Source: Hormoscilla sp. GM7CHS1pb
Lineage (GTDB): Bacteria; Cyanobacteriota; Cyanobacteriia; Cyanobacteriales; Desertifilaceae
Assembly (NCBI GenBank): GCA_014323675.1
Contig: JACONN010000006.1
Location: forward strand, 992,001 to 1,056,000
Direction of reading: 5' to 3'
Length of the DNA: 64,000 nucleotides
In this document: piece by piece, positions 17,769 through 27,900 of the stretch
Position numbering within the stretch: the stretch's first letter is position 1
Layout: every line of letters starts with the position of its first letter
Notes under the pieces: model-generated
Told to the model about the DNA's origin: nothing
Seen by the model: the letters and a program-made list of their open reading frames with translations, nothing else
The model's database searches: none
Program-made: the position numbers and the translations under genes

Positions 17769-18803
17769 ATGATAATGATGCCCGAACAAATCATCCAACG
17801 CTCAGAATTTCTGGGAACCCAAGTGATCACCCGCGATACAGGCAAGCGCCTGGGGGTGGTGAGTCAACTGTGGGTAGATATCGATCGGCAAGAGGTCGTC
17901 GCAGTTAGTCTCAGAGAGAACCTCATCTCAGGATTGCTCTCCTCAATACCAAGGTATATGTACCTGAGCAGCATTCGTCAGATAGGCGACGTGATTCTAG
18001 TTGACGATGACAACGTCATCGAAGATATCGATGTAGAAGCATACAGCAGCCTGATTAACAGCGAAGTGATCACAGAAGCAGGGGAGATGCTAGGTAGGGT
18101 AAGGGGCTTCAAATTCGACAACAATGACTATAAAGTTGGCGCTTTGATCGTTGCCTCCTTAGGGATACCCCAGATTCCCGATCAGGTTGTTAGCACCTAC
18201 GAATTGCCGATCGATCAAATCGTCAGTAGTGGCCCAAACCGCCTGATAGTGTTTGAAGGTGCTGAAGAGCAGTTAATTCAGCTGAGTGTGGGATGGCTCG
18301 AACGCTTAGGAATTGGTGAAGCGCCCTGGGAACGAGAAGGAGAAGAAGCCTACACGATCCCCACAATCCAGACAGACAAACAGCTGGGTCCGGGAACCCC
18401 AGCCAGAACTGCCAAGCCAATCCGCCAAACTGCACCAGTAGTTGAAGAGACCTGGAATGAGGATAATTGGCAACAGCCCGATTTTTCCGGAACGGTACCC
18501 GAACCAATGCACAAGTTGCAGCCAGAACTGGCTTACGAAGAGTTAGAACAGGATAACTGGGGTTTAGATGTCTCCGGAGAGCGCTATTCGCACTACTCCG
18601 GAGACATTGAGGCAACCTCCGGAGAACAATACGGCAAGAAAGCCTATGCCTCGCCAGAGTCGAAAGGCTACTACGAAGAAGATTACTCCGACATGTCCAA
18701 AGATGCCTGGGCTGATGACGAGCCGGAAGACTACAAACCCCCGCGCGTAAACATCCCCGAAAAGGCCAAGAAACCAGAATATGAAGGGGAGATGGATTAC
18801 TAG
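17769..18803 (+). CDS. PRC-barrel domain protein
   Basis: 344 residues. Two PRC-barrel units are visible: residues about 10-85 (FLGTQVITRDTGKRLGVVSQ, ILVDDDNVIED) and about 90-165 (NSEVITEAGEMLGRVRGFKF). The last half is low-complexity, acidic and rich in E, D, Y and P, probably disordered. PRC barrels are small beta folds used in RNA processing and photosynthetic complexes; the role of this cyanobacterial type is not known to me. ATGs at codons 3 and 4 are equally plausible starts. It lies 62 nt after smc, same strand. Confidence 0.85.
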   Translation: MIMMPEQIIQRSEFLGTQVITRDTGKRLGVVSQLWVDIDRQEVVAVSLRENLISGLLSSIPRYMYLSSIRQIGDVILVDDDNVIEDIDVEAYSSLINSEVITEAGEMLGRVRGFKFDNNDYKVGALIVASLGIPQIPDQVVSTYELPIDQIVSSGPNRLIVFEGAEEQLIQLSVGWLERLGIGEAPWEREGEEAYTIPTIQTDKQLGPGTPARTAKPIRQTAPVVEETWNEDNWQQPDFSGTVPEPMHKLQPELAYEELEQDNWGLDVSGERYSHYSGDIEATSGEQYGKKAYASPESKGYYEEDYSDMSKDAWADDEPEDYKPPRVNIPEKAKKPEYEGEMDY

Positions 18804-18882
18804 TAATGGGCAGAAAGTCTTGCCAGAAATGCCGAGCAACTAGGATTGCGGAAGTCTATCAGAATTACGTATCATAGCAAAA

Positions 18883-19683
18883 TTGTCTATTCAAACATTT
18901 CCCCCGGCAACGGTCAAAAAAATCAGACAGTATATCAAAAATATACTGGTGGTGCCGGACTCAGAAAACCATCCCAAAGAGTGGGTTTCCTTTGAGGAAG
19001 TAGACGATATACCTGAACCAGAGTCTCTAGATCAACTGGGGGATTTGTTTAAGTTTTCCAGTCCCCTAGACCCCCAAATGCCAGCACCTAACACAGCCGG
19101 GAGTTGGTTTATCAGTACCGTTAACCCTGGATCGGTGTTTGGCAAGTTGCCAGGGTTGAAACTGAAATCGGGGTGGCGGTTAGTAAGCTATCTTTATCGT
19201 CAGCAGGATAATGGTGTGGGCATTACCTGGGCAGTGCCAGAGGATCTGAGTACAACAGCAGAGTTGGAAAATGCTCTGGCAGATAGCAGCGATGAAATAA
19301 CGCCGCCTCACCCAACTGGGGCATTGCCAGATTTTATGGAAGCCTTAGAGGGCGATCGATCGCCTAGGTCTTTTATGATCGCCTCTCTGCTGCGCCGAGA
19401 ACTAGAGGAATTTGGACGCTTGGGCAAGCATTGCCGATGGAGCAATCACTGGCTGATTAACGAAATTCTCGCCCAAGTGAAATGGCAGTGGAAAACCTCA
19501 GCCCCCAAAGACCTCTCTACCAAAGTACAGGTTTTGCCCGATGGCAAAGTCGCCGTGGAGTTTTTTACCTTACAAGTTACCAAACCTGTAGTTATCTGCC
19601 GTCATCTGGAGCGGTACCCGGCCTCTGGATACAATGCCAAATATGTGGATCGGCCCGTAGCGATTCCAGTCCGTAAAACTTAG
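18883..19683 (+). CDS. conserved cyanobacterial protein of unknown function
   Basis: 266 residues from a TTG start; no ATG is found nearby. I do not recognise the family. It has no membrane segment or signal peptide. Visible features are a basic N-terminal helix (ATVKKIRQYIKNILV), a Trp-rich centre (AGSWFISTVNPGSVFGKLPG, SGWRLVSYLY) and WKTSAPKDLSTKV near the end. It is in line with smc and the PRC-barrel gene (79-nt gap), so it may belong to that transcription unit. Confidence 0.65.
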   Translation: MSIQTFPPATVKKIRQYIKNILVVPDSENHPKEWVSFEEVDDIPEPESLDQLGDLFKFSSPLDPQMPAPNTAGSWFISTVNPGSVFGKLPGLKLKSGWRLVSYLYRQQDNGVGITWAVPEDLSTTAELENALADSSDEITPPHPTGALPDFMEALEGDRSPRSFMIASLLRRELEEFGRLGKHCRWSNHWLINEILAQVKWQWKTSAPKDLSTKVQVLPDGKVAVEFFTLQVTKPVVICRHLERYPASGYNAKYVDRPVAIPVRKT

Positions 19684-20092
19684 CTCATTGGCCTAAGGTA
19701 GGACTTGTCTCGCCCGTCCGAGACCTAGAACTCATGGAGCGCGGTCAAGAGCAGTTGATAGAGTAGAGCAATTTATTTTGTCGCGACCTGAACTTAAGTT
19801 TTGCAGCGAACCGAGAAAATTTGTTGAGTCAATATGCCGGGATTTTGAAGATGGAAAAGTGCTTGATGCATGAGGCAACAAGTTTCAACCTACATTCCGC
19901 ACGGACAAATATTGACGATAGCTTGACAACCGCTTGGTGATGAAAGCGAACCGAAAAGATCTTATCCGTATAAAAAATTCTACGTTTTGTTGGCCAAATC
20001 GCCAGACATTACGTATTACAAAATGTCGTGCAATTGCAATCGTATCATTACATGTGATTTTATATGTTACAATTTGTAGTGCAATATAGGTT
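19684..20092. other. gap with no recognised gene
   Basis: About 400 bases between the convergent genes at 19683 and 20093. An ORF on the minus strand (19885-20190) overlaps the end of the FIST gene and shows no family features. No clear terminator stem was found. Confidence 0.4.
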
Positions 20093-21340
20093 TCAACCAG
20101 CTTGACTACAGATGCCAAACACAGAAGTATAGCCATGTAGAAAGGTGTTCCCGCCCACTGGTCCGATTTCGCCATTGCAGAAAAAGCCACTCAGAGGAAT
20201 ATCGTCCAGATAGCGTTGAAACAGCTGAGAGTCAAAATTGGGGTGTCCGTAAAGTCCTTCTCCTCGTCCCATGCAGGCGAACATTAAGGCCCCGGCGGCG
20301 GCCCCCTTGGCAGACTGCTTTTGATAGCGCTGCAACAGCAGGTCTAAATCTTCAGCAGATGCTTGGGCGTCTCGCAGGTGAAATTGAATCCGTTGACCCA
20401 GACGCACCCGATCGCCGATCGCGATCGCCCCGGCTTTGGGATCGACTCCCAGCAAATTGCGGATTAAAAAGTCACCATGTTGCAGTTGCAGCTTAAATTC
20501 ATCCCGGGCAATGCCTACAAACAGGGAGTGTTCGGCCAACTCCCGGTCTTTTTCGCTCAGAGAAGCCACCATCTCCCGCAACAGTTCTAGAGGCGGGCGC
20601 GATTTGCCACCACCACCCAGTGCCGATTCGACATCGGACTCGGACAGGGCCAGCAAAATATTTCGCTCTCCCTCCGTCACCCGGAAAGTTGGCCCGATCG
20701 GGCGACATCCCTGAGCTACAATTGTTTCCATGACGATATTGCCACTCAATGCCACTCCCACCGTGCCCTCTCGGTAGAGTCGGTAATTGCAAAACAAACT
20801 ACTGCCCGACCTCTGGCGATCGCCACTAGCGAGGCCCCCCACCTTCACAGACCCAGGGTAAGCATAATCCAATCCCTGGAGTAGGTCATTGATGCCAGCA
20901 GAAAACGGATCGGCTAAGATGATAAACTGTGGACCGACAGCAGGGGAAACACCGATCGCCTGGGCCCAAGCGTCCGGGGGACTATCCAGATCCGGCAATG
21001 CCTCGGAACTCACGTGAAAAGCTTTCACATCAACTCCGGGCAGATGAGCTAAAGTAATACTGAGGGCTGCCGAACCTTCTAGTTCAAGGGCCTCCCTTTG
21101 CTGGTTCATGCCAATCACGCCGCCGCCGCCGCAACCAATCAGCGCTGGCACCGACAACCGTTCTTGCAGCAGGGGCATGAGGCGGGAATGCTCGCTGGCG
21201 AAAGCATTGGAAATAAACACTAGGGCCAAAGAAGCCTCTCCTGGTAATAGTTCCCGGAGGTTCTCGCAGACTTCTATGACTGCTGCTTCCAAAGAAGCAC
21301 GGGTTGATAAGGCATTTGCCCATTTCATTTGATTGTTCAT
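20093..21340 (-). CDS. FIST-domain signal-transduction protein
   Basis: From the ATG at 21338-21340 the protein has 415 residues. The first half is FIST N (ANALSTRASLEAAVIEVCENL, IGCGGGGVIG), the second FIST C (IGDRVRLGQRIQFHLRDA, NGEIGPVGGNTFLHGYT). FIST proteins are putative sensors of small ligands such as amino acids. No kinase or other output domain is fused. The frame is open 32 codons further upstream, but that part is basic and unlike the family, so I chose the internal ATG (MNNQMKWANALST). Confidence 0.88.
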   Translation of the reverse strand: MNNQMKWANALSTRASLEAAVIEVCENLRELLPGEASLALVFISNAFASEHSRLMPLLQERLSVPALIGCGGGGVIGMNQQREALELEGSAALSITLAHLPGVDVKAFHVSSEALPDLDSPPDAWAQAIGVSPAVGPQFIILADPFSAGINDLLQGLDYAYPGSVKVGGLASGDRQRSGSSLFCNYRLYREGTVGVALSGNIVMETIVAQGCRPIGPTFRVTEGERNILLALSESDVESALGGGGKSRPPLELLREMVASLSEKDRELAEHSLFVGIARDEFKLQLQHGDFLIRNLLGVDPKAGAIAIGDRVRLGQRIQFHLRDAQASAEDLDLLLQRYQKQSAKGAAAGALMFACMGRGEGLYGHPNFDSQLFQRYLDDIPLSGFFCNGEIGPVGGNTFLHGYTSVFGICSQAG

Positions 21341-21637
21341 AGTTAGAAATTGTATATAGTTTCCGTCGTAGCAGTCAAATGTCCGCAGCCAGGGCCACCG
21401 TCGCGCCCGATAGCGCTGCGCCCCCAGCGCAGCCATGGGCCTCTAGAACATCAGTCAAGCTGAAGCTAGAAACCGGGTTTTTGGTGCCGCTATCTTAGAG
21501 AGATCGATGTTCTGACAAGAGAAACCTGGTTATCAGTACCGACTCTCTAGATCCTATCGGTTCGTCCAGATTTTCCATCTCCGTGAGGGTCGGTTATCTC
21601 TGTTATGCTGGTTCGTATTACCACAACTTAGCATATT

Positions 21638-21666
21638 TTGACAATCTATGTTAACATTTCTATACA
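21638..21666 (+). promoter_or_regulatory. sigma70-type promoter for cp12
   Basis: A perfect -35 TTGACA at 21638-21643, a 17-nt spacer, and -10 TATACA at 21661-21666. It points toward cp12 (start 21833), predicting a leader of about 160 nt. Confidence 0.7.
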
Positions 21667-21832
21667 TAGGCAGCACCAGCTCTGGTCGTGAGGGAGGATG
21701 GGTGAAATCTTAAAAAATAAGCATACATACAGCTAGTCCTCGCCAAAGTCAGGTACAACCATCGTTAGTGGTGCCTTGCGCCAGAACCGGAGCTAGCTGC
21801 TCAACTAGCAAAAACATGATTGAGGATAATAA

Positions 21833-22054
21833 ATGACTAACCTGCAAGAAAAAATCGAACAAGAACGCGAGCAAGCTCGTGCTGTATGCGATACCAAAGG
21901 TGCAACCTCTCCAGAATGTGCCGCGGCCTATGATGCTCTCGAAGAAATGCAAGCAGAAGCATCGCATCAGAAGGAAATTCCTGGAAAAACTAACTTCGAT
22001 AAATACTGCGATGAGGATCCTGGTGCTGCTGAGTGCCGTATATATGAAGACTAG
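21833..22054 (+). CDS. cp12: Calvin-cycle regulator CP12
   Basis: 73 residues, the standard CP12 length. Both cysteine pairs are present (C19/C29 and C59/C68), as are the central AYDALEEM (usually AWDxVEEL, so W is replaced by Y) and the C-terminal AAECRIYED that enters the GAPDH site. CP12 is intrinsically disordered when reduced; oxidised, it links GAPDH and phosphoribulokinase into an inactive complex in the dark. GAGG lies 9 nt before the ATG. A good promoter at 21638 and hairpins after the stop make it a single-gene transcript. Confidence 0.96.
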   Translation: MTNLQEKIEQEREQARAVCDTKGATSPECAAAYDALEEMQAEASHQKEIPGKTNFDKYCDEDPGAAECRIYED

Positions 22055-22076
22055 GGCGATCTTTGGCAGCGATCGC

Positions 22077-22102
22077 GGTCTCCGGAGGGTCTGCCGGAGA
22101 CC
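22077..22102. terminator. hairpin after cp12
   Basis: GGTCTCCGG pairs with CCGGAGACC around an 8-nt loop, 23 nt after the cp12 stop. No T-run follows. A second hairpin lies at 22155. Confidence 0.45.
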
Positions 22103-22154
22103 TCGCGAGGCTCTGATTTCTCCGGAACGGTGCTTGTAAATTTGACCCAAGACG

Positions 22155-22181
22155 ACCCCGCTAGCAGAGTGCTGGCGGGGT
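22155..22181. terminator. probable terminator between cp12 and the DUF3177 gene
   Basis: ACCCCGCTAGC and GCTGGCGGGGT form an 11-bp stem with one G-U wobble and a 5-nt loop, followed by TATTGG. It would isolate cp12 from the next gene. Confidence 0.55.
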
Positions 22182-22247
22182 TATTGGTAGCATGGTGGGA
22201 TGCTAGGCTTGGGTTTGAGTTTAGCTTTTATCAGCCTGGAAATGTTT

Positions 22248-22844
22248 ATGGATGAAATGTTGTTGCGAAGTCTTGTCTGGACTGACTACCGCCTGGCGGT
22301 AATATTTACAATGTTGATACCCCTAGGGCTGCTAGTCTGGGCGGCTGTCAAGCGATCGGGGGCGATGGTGCATTTATTAATCATTTACTGGCGAGTTGCG
22401 AGTCTGTTAGCAATTACAGTCTATCTGATGATTGCCGCTATGCCCATCAGTTTTGTCTCGGGTCTGTGCGCCCGTATCTTGATTCCGATCTCCCTGTGGT
22501 TTTGGGTGGACCTGAACGAAGAAATTGAAGATTTGCCGTCATCTCGGCCTTTGAAACTATGCTTTATTGCCTGGCGCTGGGCAGTTACAATTTACACGAT
22601 CGGGGGCGCTGTGCTCCTGATTCCCAACCTGCGTTGTGCAGTGCTGGCAAAAGCCCAACTGATCGCCGATCCATTTTGCAACATTTGGCTAGAAGCCCCT
22701 TGGGCTTATAAACGGATTTTCCATGCCAACTCTACGGAAGGATTTTTAGGGGTTCTGGGGATCCTTGGCTTAATGATTTACGTTCTGTACTTCAGCTCTT
22801 TTGTGCTGTTCAAACTAGGCAAGCAAGGACGATCGGCTGCATAA
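22248..22844 (+). CDS. DUF3177 family membrane protein
   Basis: A cyanobacterium-specific polytopic protein with about five hydrophobic segments (LAVIFTMLIPLGLLVWAAV, LLAITVYLMIAAMPISFV, WAVTIYTIGGAVLLIP, GVLGILGLMIYVLYF). The starting LLRSLVWTDYRLAVIFT and the RILIPISLWFWVDLNEEIED motif fit the family. The function is unknown. The frame is open to 22200; I prefer the ATG at 22248 because homologues begin just before LLRSLVW. It is 2 nt upstream of the next gene, so the two are probably translated from one mRNA. Confidence 0.82.
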   Translation: MDEMLLRSLVWTDYRLAVIFTMLIPLGLLVWAAVKRSGAMVHLLIIYWRVASLLAITVYLMIAAMPISFVSGLCARILIPISLWFWVDLNEEIEDLPSSRPLKLCFIAWRWAVTIYTIGGAVLLIPNLRCAVLAKAQLIADPFCNIWLEAPWAYKRIFHANSTEGFLGVLGILGLMIYVLYFSSFVLFKLGKQGRSAA

Positions 22845-22846
22845 CC

Positions 22847-23146
22847 ATGAATAACTCCATTGGACAGCGTCTGGAACAGTATACGATTAAACGCCCCTCG
22901 GAAGTGCTGCTGGTCGCGGCAGAAATTAGTGGAGAATCAGATATAATTCTGATTTTCAAGGGATTTTCTAGTTCCCTAATGCGCCCCACGGCTTTTGACC
23001 CGGATGTGCCAGTTCTGCCAGCCTCCGCGAGGATTGTTAGTATCGATCGGGTAAAAAGTCCTTATAATCCTGATGCTCCCCGTTACATTCAACAGGGACT
23101 GACTTGGGAAACTATGGAACCTCTCTTGGTAGAGGTGGGAGTTTGA
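22847..23146 (+). CDS. small conserved cyanobacterial protein, function unknown
   Basis: 99 residues, soluble, probably a small beta-rich fold (SEVLLVAAEISGESDIILIF), with a conserved-looking SSSLMRPTAFDPDVPVLP stretch and a terminal WETMEPLLVEVGV. I recognise it only as a conserved cyanobacterial type. It starts 2 nt after the DUF3177 gene and ends just before a strong hairpin, so these two genes form one unit. Confidence 0.7.
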   Translation: MNNSIGQRLEQYTIKRPSEVLLVAAEISGESDIILIFKGFSSSLMRPTAFDPDVPVLPASARIVSIDRVKSPYNPDAPRYIQQGLTWETMEPLLVEVGV

Positions 23147-23180
23147 TTCTTATGTACCGAGGCAAGGGATCTGCTTGCCA

Positions 23181-23224
23181 CTGAGGTTTGTAGTGAGGAC
23201 GAAAGTCCTCACTACAAACCTCAG
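23181..23224. terminator. perfect 20-bp hairpin
   Basis: CTGAGGTTTGTAGTGAGGAC and its exact complement surround a GAAA tetraloop. It lies 34 nt after the operon stop at 23146 and is followed by AAAAATA. It could terminate transcription; its perfection suggests a mobile hairpin repeat. Confidence 0.65.
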
Positions 23225-23272
23225 AAAAATAGGTCATCTATGATAATATTATCTGTAAATTCTCACAACACT

Positions 23273-23665
23273 ATGAATATCTTAACAGCCCCCCAAACTC
23301 AAGTAGAAAATGCCGTCATGATTATGGTCACAGAGGCGATCGGGGATACAATATGTATAGCTAGTGAAGATGGTCAGAAAGTTTATGACCGGATAGCAGC
23401 AGCTTTTCATGCGGACAAGAAGGTGATAGTATCTTTCAAGGATGCTGAAGATATTACTACCGCTTTCCTGGCAGAGGCGATCGCTCAATTGTACCATGTC
23501 TTTCCAGAAGAGCAGGTGGAATCATCTCTCAGGGTCGTGAATATGAAGGAAATTGATGCCATAGACCTGGAAGATGCAATATACTGGACAAAGTCATATA
23601 TCAAAGACCCGGAGCGATACATAGCTGCGGCGAAGGAAGCATTTGGAGATTACTTCTTTGACTAA
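23273..23665 (+). CDS. STAS-like DUF4325 protein, copy 1
   Basis: 130 residues from the ATG at 23273. The STAS-like pattern is clear: a first strand (ICIASEDGQKVYDRI), then KKVIVSFKDAEDITTAFLAE, and AIAQLYHVFPEEQ. DUF4325 domains accompany kinases, methylases or nucleases in several mobile and defence settings, but their activity is not established. A paralogue follows at 23758 (about 75 percent identical by eye), followed by a PIN-like gene. I take the three as one module. Confidence 0.8.
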   Translation: MNILTAPQTQVENAVMIMVTEAIGDTICIASEDGQKVYDRIAAAFHADKKVIVSFKDAEDITTAFLAEAIAQLYHVFPEEQVESSLRVVNMKEIDAIDLEDAIYWTKSYIKDPERYIAAAKEAFGDYFFD

Positions 23666-23757
23666 ATGGTTACCGATAATTTATGAGACTATAACACAGT
23701 TCAATATTTTTATGCTATCATAGCATTGTCACTAAAGCGGTTAACTCAGAAGAAGCC

Positions 23758-24150
23758 ATGAATATCTTAGCAGCCCCCCAGACTCAAACCGAAAATGCCG
23801 TAAGGATTGTGGTCACGGAGGCGATCGGGGATAATCTAAGTATATCCTGCGTTGATGGTCAGAAAGTTTACGACCAGATAGCAGCAGCTTTTCATGCGGG
23901 GAAGAATGCGATCGTATCCTTCAAGGATGCTGAAGATATTACTTCGGCTTTCCTGGCAGAGGCGATCGGGCATTTATACGCAGAATTTCCCGAAGAGCAG
24001 ATCGAATCATCTCTCAGGGTCGTGGATATGGAGGAAATTGATGCCGACGATCTTAAGTATACAATCGAAGAGGTAAAGGATTATCTAAAAGACCCAGAGC
24101 GATGGAAAGCGGCAGCACGGGAAACATTCGGAGAGTACTACGATGAGTAA
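23758..24150 (+). CDS. STAS-like DUF4325 protein, copy 2
   Basis: 130 residues, same architecture as the gene at 23273: LSISCVDGQKVYDQIAAAF, NAIVSFKDAEDITSAFLAE, then an acidic C-terminus. It arose by tandem duplication of gene 1, including its promoter-proximal sequence. It overlaps the PIN gene by 8 nt, so the two products are probably made in fixed ratio. It could act as antitoxin or regulator of the PIN protein; that is inference. Confidence 0.8.
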   Translation: MNILAAPQTQTENAVRIVVTEAIGDNLSISCVDGQKVYDQIAAAFHAGKNAIVSFKDAEDITSAFLAEAIGHLYAEFPEEQIESSLRVVDMEEIDADDLKYTIEEVKDYLKDPERWKAAARETFGEYYDE

Positions 24151-24691
24151 TAAAGTATACCACGTTAACGATTACCAATTTAGGGCAACTGATGCGGTGT
24201 TGTTTGATGCGAATGTCTGGCTGTATATTTATGGAGTACAAGGCGATCGCTATCCGAACACCAGAGCGACATATATCTTAGCACTTAGGCGAATTCGCAG
24301 TGTGCAAGGTCGCATATTCCTCGATGTTCTGGTACTGTCTGAATTTATTAATGCCTACTCCCGGTTCTTTTATAACAGCTTGCCACCAGCAACAAGGCTA
24401 GCAGATTTCAAATCTTTCCGCGACAGTGACCAGTTTAAGCCGTTGGCTGCCAAAATTGCTAGAAAGGCTGAGAAAATATTGGATAAGTGCGATCTGACGG
24501 AGAGTGGTTTGACATCGGTTAATCTGCGGGGTATCGTAAGAGAGTATGCAGCAGGCGAGTCTGATTTTAATGACCAGATGTTGGCGGAACTCTGCAAAAC
24601 TAAGGAACTGATATTGGTTACCCATGATACGGATTTCTCTGGCGATAATTTGACGATCCTTACGGCTAATCGGAGGTTGCTGCCTGAGTAG
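24143..24691 (+). CDS. PIN-domain ribonuclease-like protein
   Basis: 182 residues. The PIN acidic residues can be placed: D in VLFDANVWLY, E in LSEFINAYSRF, D in SDFNDQML, and D in THDTDF. The fold is a metal-dependent RNase or DNase typical of toxins and decay enzymes. It starts inside the end of the second DUF4325 gene (8-nt overlap). The operon pairing with STAS-like proteins differs from vapBC and deserves attention. Confidence 0.82.
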   Translation: MSNKVYHVNDYQFRATDAVLFDANVWLYIYGVQGDRYPNTRATYILALRRIRSVQGRIFLDVLVLSEFINAYSRFFYNSLPPATRLADFKSFRDSDQFKPLAAKIARKAEKILDKCDLTESGLTSVNLRGIVREYAAGESDFNDQMLAELCKTKELILVTHDTDFSGDNLTILTANRRLLPE

Positions 24692-24753
24692 GTGTCGGGT
24701 AAAATGGGCAAAGGAGGATCGCCGGCAGACATTAAATGTAAAGGATATCCATT

Positions 24754-24947
24754 AGCCCGCGCCGGCGAGGGAGGGAACATGAGGCGCCATTATTGAGGGT
24801 GGGGGAACAATCCACTGGCACTATGATAATTGATGGAGAGTTAGCCCGCGCAGGGGGGCGAGGGAAAGGGAACAATTCACCTGCGCTATGATATCATTGA
24901 TGAGACGATGTTAGAATAAACAGAAGTAATCTAGGAGCAGTAAAGTT
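24754..24947. repeat. repeat-rich leader before the kinase-helicase gene
   Basis: Contains two versions of TTAGCCCGCGC(C/A)GG and two of a GGGAACAAT...CACTATGAT unit. The segment 24868-24920 (CAATTCACCTGCGCTATGAT, later GACGATGTTAGAATAA) recurs at 30240-30290 before the mazF module, so both modules share a promoter-type sequence. Confidence 0.6.
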
Positions 24948-27900
24948 ATGGGAAGCATGATTAACAGCCGCTACGCTCTATCCGACAAACCGATCTCGGG
25001 CGGCATGGCTGAGGTTTATAAAGCCACAGACACGGAGGAAGAGATGCGGAAAGTCGCCATAAAGATATTCAAGAACCAAGAGATAGAGGCAGAGGTTTTA
25101 GCTGAGTCTTTCAAGCGCGAAACCAAAGCCCTGAAAGATTTAAAGCATCCTCACATTGTCGAACTCCTCGATTTTGGTCAGGAGGAAAGCACGGGTAACT
25201 ACTTCCTCGTCCTGGAGTGGATGGAGAAGGACTTGACAACATTTCTGAAAGAATCATCTGTAGAAGGATGGGAAGGATGGGATGAGTTCTGGAAAGTAGT
25301 CGGGTTACCAGTGCTGAAAGCGCTGGCTTTTTCCCACAATCGCCAAATCATTCACCGGGATATCAAGCCCAGCAACATTTTAGTGGCGAGTGACGGAACA
25401 CTCAAACTCGCTGATTTCGGAATCTCTAAGCTCAAGGGATATCTGAAACCGAGCAAGACCCTCAGAGACTTTGGTTCGCCCATCTTCACGCCGCCAGAGC
25501 GTGACGACGGGACTTATACTTATACTCGCGATGTTTTCAGTTTTGGAGTATTGGTACTGATAAGTCTCACGCAGGCGAAAATTGCAGATCATAATGACAT
25601 TAGTCAGGGACTGCAAGGGTTGGAGGCACAGGCACCGTCAGAAATAGTTGAAATTATCACTCGTGCTGTTTCTTTGGATGATCCGTTAGAGCGCCAGCAG
25701 AATGCTGATGTGCTGCTAGCTGAAATCAATGCTGTCCAAGGAAAGATATCGCCAATTGATTCCAGGAAGAAAAGCCGTTGCTACCTGAAACTTAGTCACA
25801 CGGTTTTGAAAAAGCTTCAGGATAAACTCGATAAATCTCAAGAGGAAATTCAAAATATTGTATTAGAAGATTTGAATAGTGGGTGTGGTATCTCTATCGA
25901 TAAGAAGAAAGATGCTGAAAACAATCGAGACAATTGTTATAATATATTTGGATTTACATACAGATACATTGTCAAGGTGAAGACGGGAGAACAATATCGT
26001 TTATTTGTCATTGATGCTCAAGACTGGTCCAGCAGTAGTCTAGAAGAAAATCGAGAACGTGCGTGGTCTCCACCCTATGAATTCAGATTTGATAATCCTC
26101 GGATCAGATGGGAAGCCGAGGAAGTTATTCAGGAATTGAAACGAGATGTAGAAGATCATGAAGCAGATCGGCGCCTGAGAAGAGCAGAAGAAGAAAAGCA
26201 GCGCATATTCCGAGTTTGGAGCGATCTTCTGAAAGCGAAGGAAGAGTGGGAGAAGAATCGAGAAAAACCGCTGAAATACAGGAGCGTTGAACCGGAGGGG
26301 CATGGCAATCAGGTAATCTTTGAGTTATCAGAACTACCAGAAGATGATGTTGTGGGACAACCGCGTCACGTGAAAAACTCGAATGGACGCAGCATCTTGC
26401 AGGGAGAGGTAGTAGAAATAAAGGGCGATCGATTGATTCTCTCTGTGAGCGCTGGAGAAATAGACAGACTCCCACCAAGAGGCGAATTGCTTTTCAATAC
26501 TATTGCGGCTGAGGAGGCATTAAGACGTCAAAAGAATGCTGTAGATGCGATTAAATACGATCGGGGGGTACGGGCGGATCTTCGGAATTTACTGGTCAAT
26601 CCTCAAGCAGTCCGTACTCCCGAGTTACCAGCAGCAGTGGAATTTTTGAATGCCAATCTCAACCCATCACAGCAAGAGGTGGTGAAGGCGGCATTGGGAA
26701 CGGCAGATTTTTTGATAGTCCAAGGACCGCCGGGGACGGGAAAGACGACATTTATTACAGAAGTTATAGGACAAACTCTTCAGGAAAATCCTGATGCCAG
26801 AATTTTGCTGAGTTCCCAGACTCACGTAGCACTGGATAACGCCCTAGAACGAATTCAAGCTCTCAATCCTAATTTGAAACTGGTGCGGCCTTGGCATACA
26901 GGAACGGGTGTCAGAGAACGTGCATTCTCTCTTGCTGGAAGAACAGATGGAACGGTGGAGGAATGAGGCGATCGCCCGCAGCCAGGAGTTTCTGGACAAT
27001 TGGTCGGCAGAGAAAGGGATCTCTCAACATGATATTCAAGTCGCGACCCTTTGGCAAGAGTTGAAAGCCAAGTTGACAAAGATTGAAGACCTGAGAACAA
27101 AACTAGAAAGTCGGAAACAGGAGGAATATAATATTCTGGTTGCGGCTGACCTGCTGACTGCTGAGGATCAAGAAAAGAGCAAAGGTCGGCGCAAACAAGC
27201 CAAAGGTCGGCGCAAACAAAACCTATCTTCAGATAACTTAGAGGAGTTACAGCTTCTGTCGGAAGAGATTGAAGAGTTACAGAAGCAGTCAAAGTTAGCC
27301 CGTGAGGATCGAGATAAAGTGGCTAAACGCCTGCAAGAATTAAGTGGCATTGACAAGCAGGAGCTATCAAGGCTATCATCTGACGAATTAGATCGGCAGA
27401 TCGATAACTTGCTAGATCCAAACAACCCCGATGCTAAGATGATTCAAAAACTGTTGGGACTGCAAGCAGATTGGTTCGATCGCTTCGGGCGCAGTTATCA
27501 ATTTAACGCCCCTTTGATTAAGCGATCGTCTGTTGTCGCTGGAACATGTATCGGCATTGCCAAATACATTCAGGACATAGAATTCGACCTTTGCATTGTT
27601 GATGAGGCTTCCAAAGCTATGGCCACAGAAGTGCTGGTGCCAATGGCGCGATCGCGTCGGTGGATACTGGTAGGCGACCCCAAGCAACTGCCACCCTTCC
27701 AAGATGAAGCCAGTCGGGATACCGAGTTTCTGAATAAGTACGATCTCAGTGGGGAGGAGATCCGAGAAACCTTGTTCGATCGGCTGCTGGAGACTCTCCC
27801 GGAAGCTTGTCGAAAGATGCTCGCCATTCAACATCGGATGGTAGCACCAATTGGCAATCTGATCGGCGAGTGCTTTTATGAAGGTAAGCTCGAAAGTGCT

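Noticed and set aside
19885..20190. 101-codon minus-strand ORF
   Set aside because: It overlaps the end of the FIST gene and has no family features.
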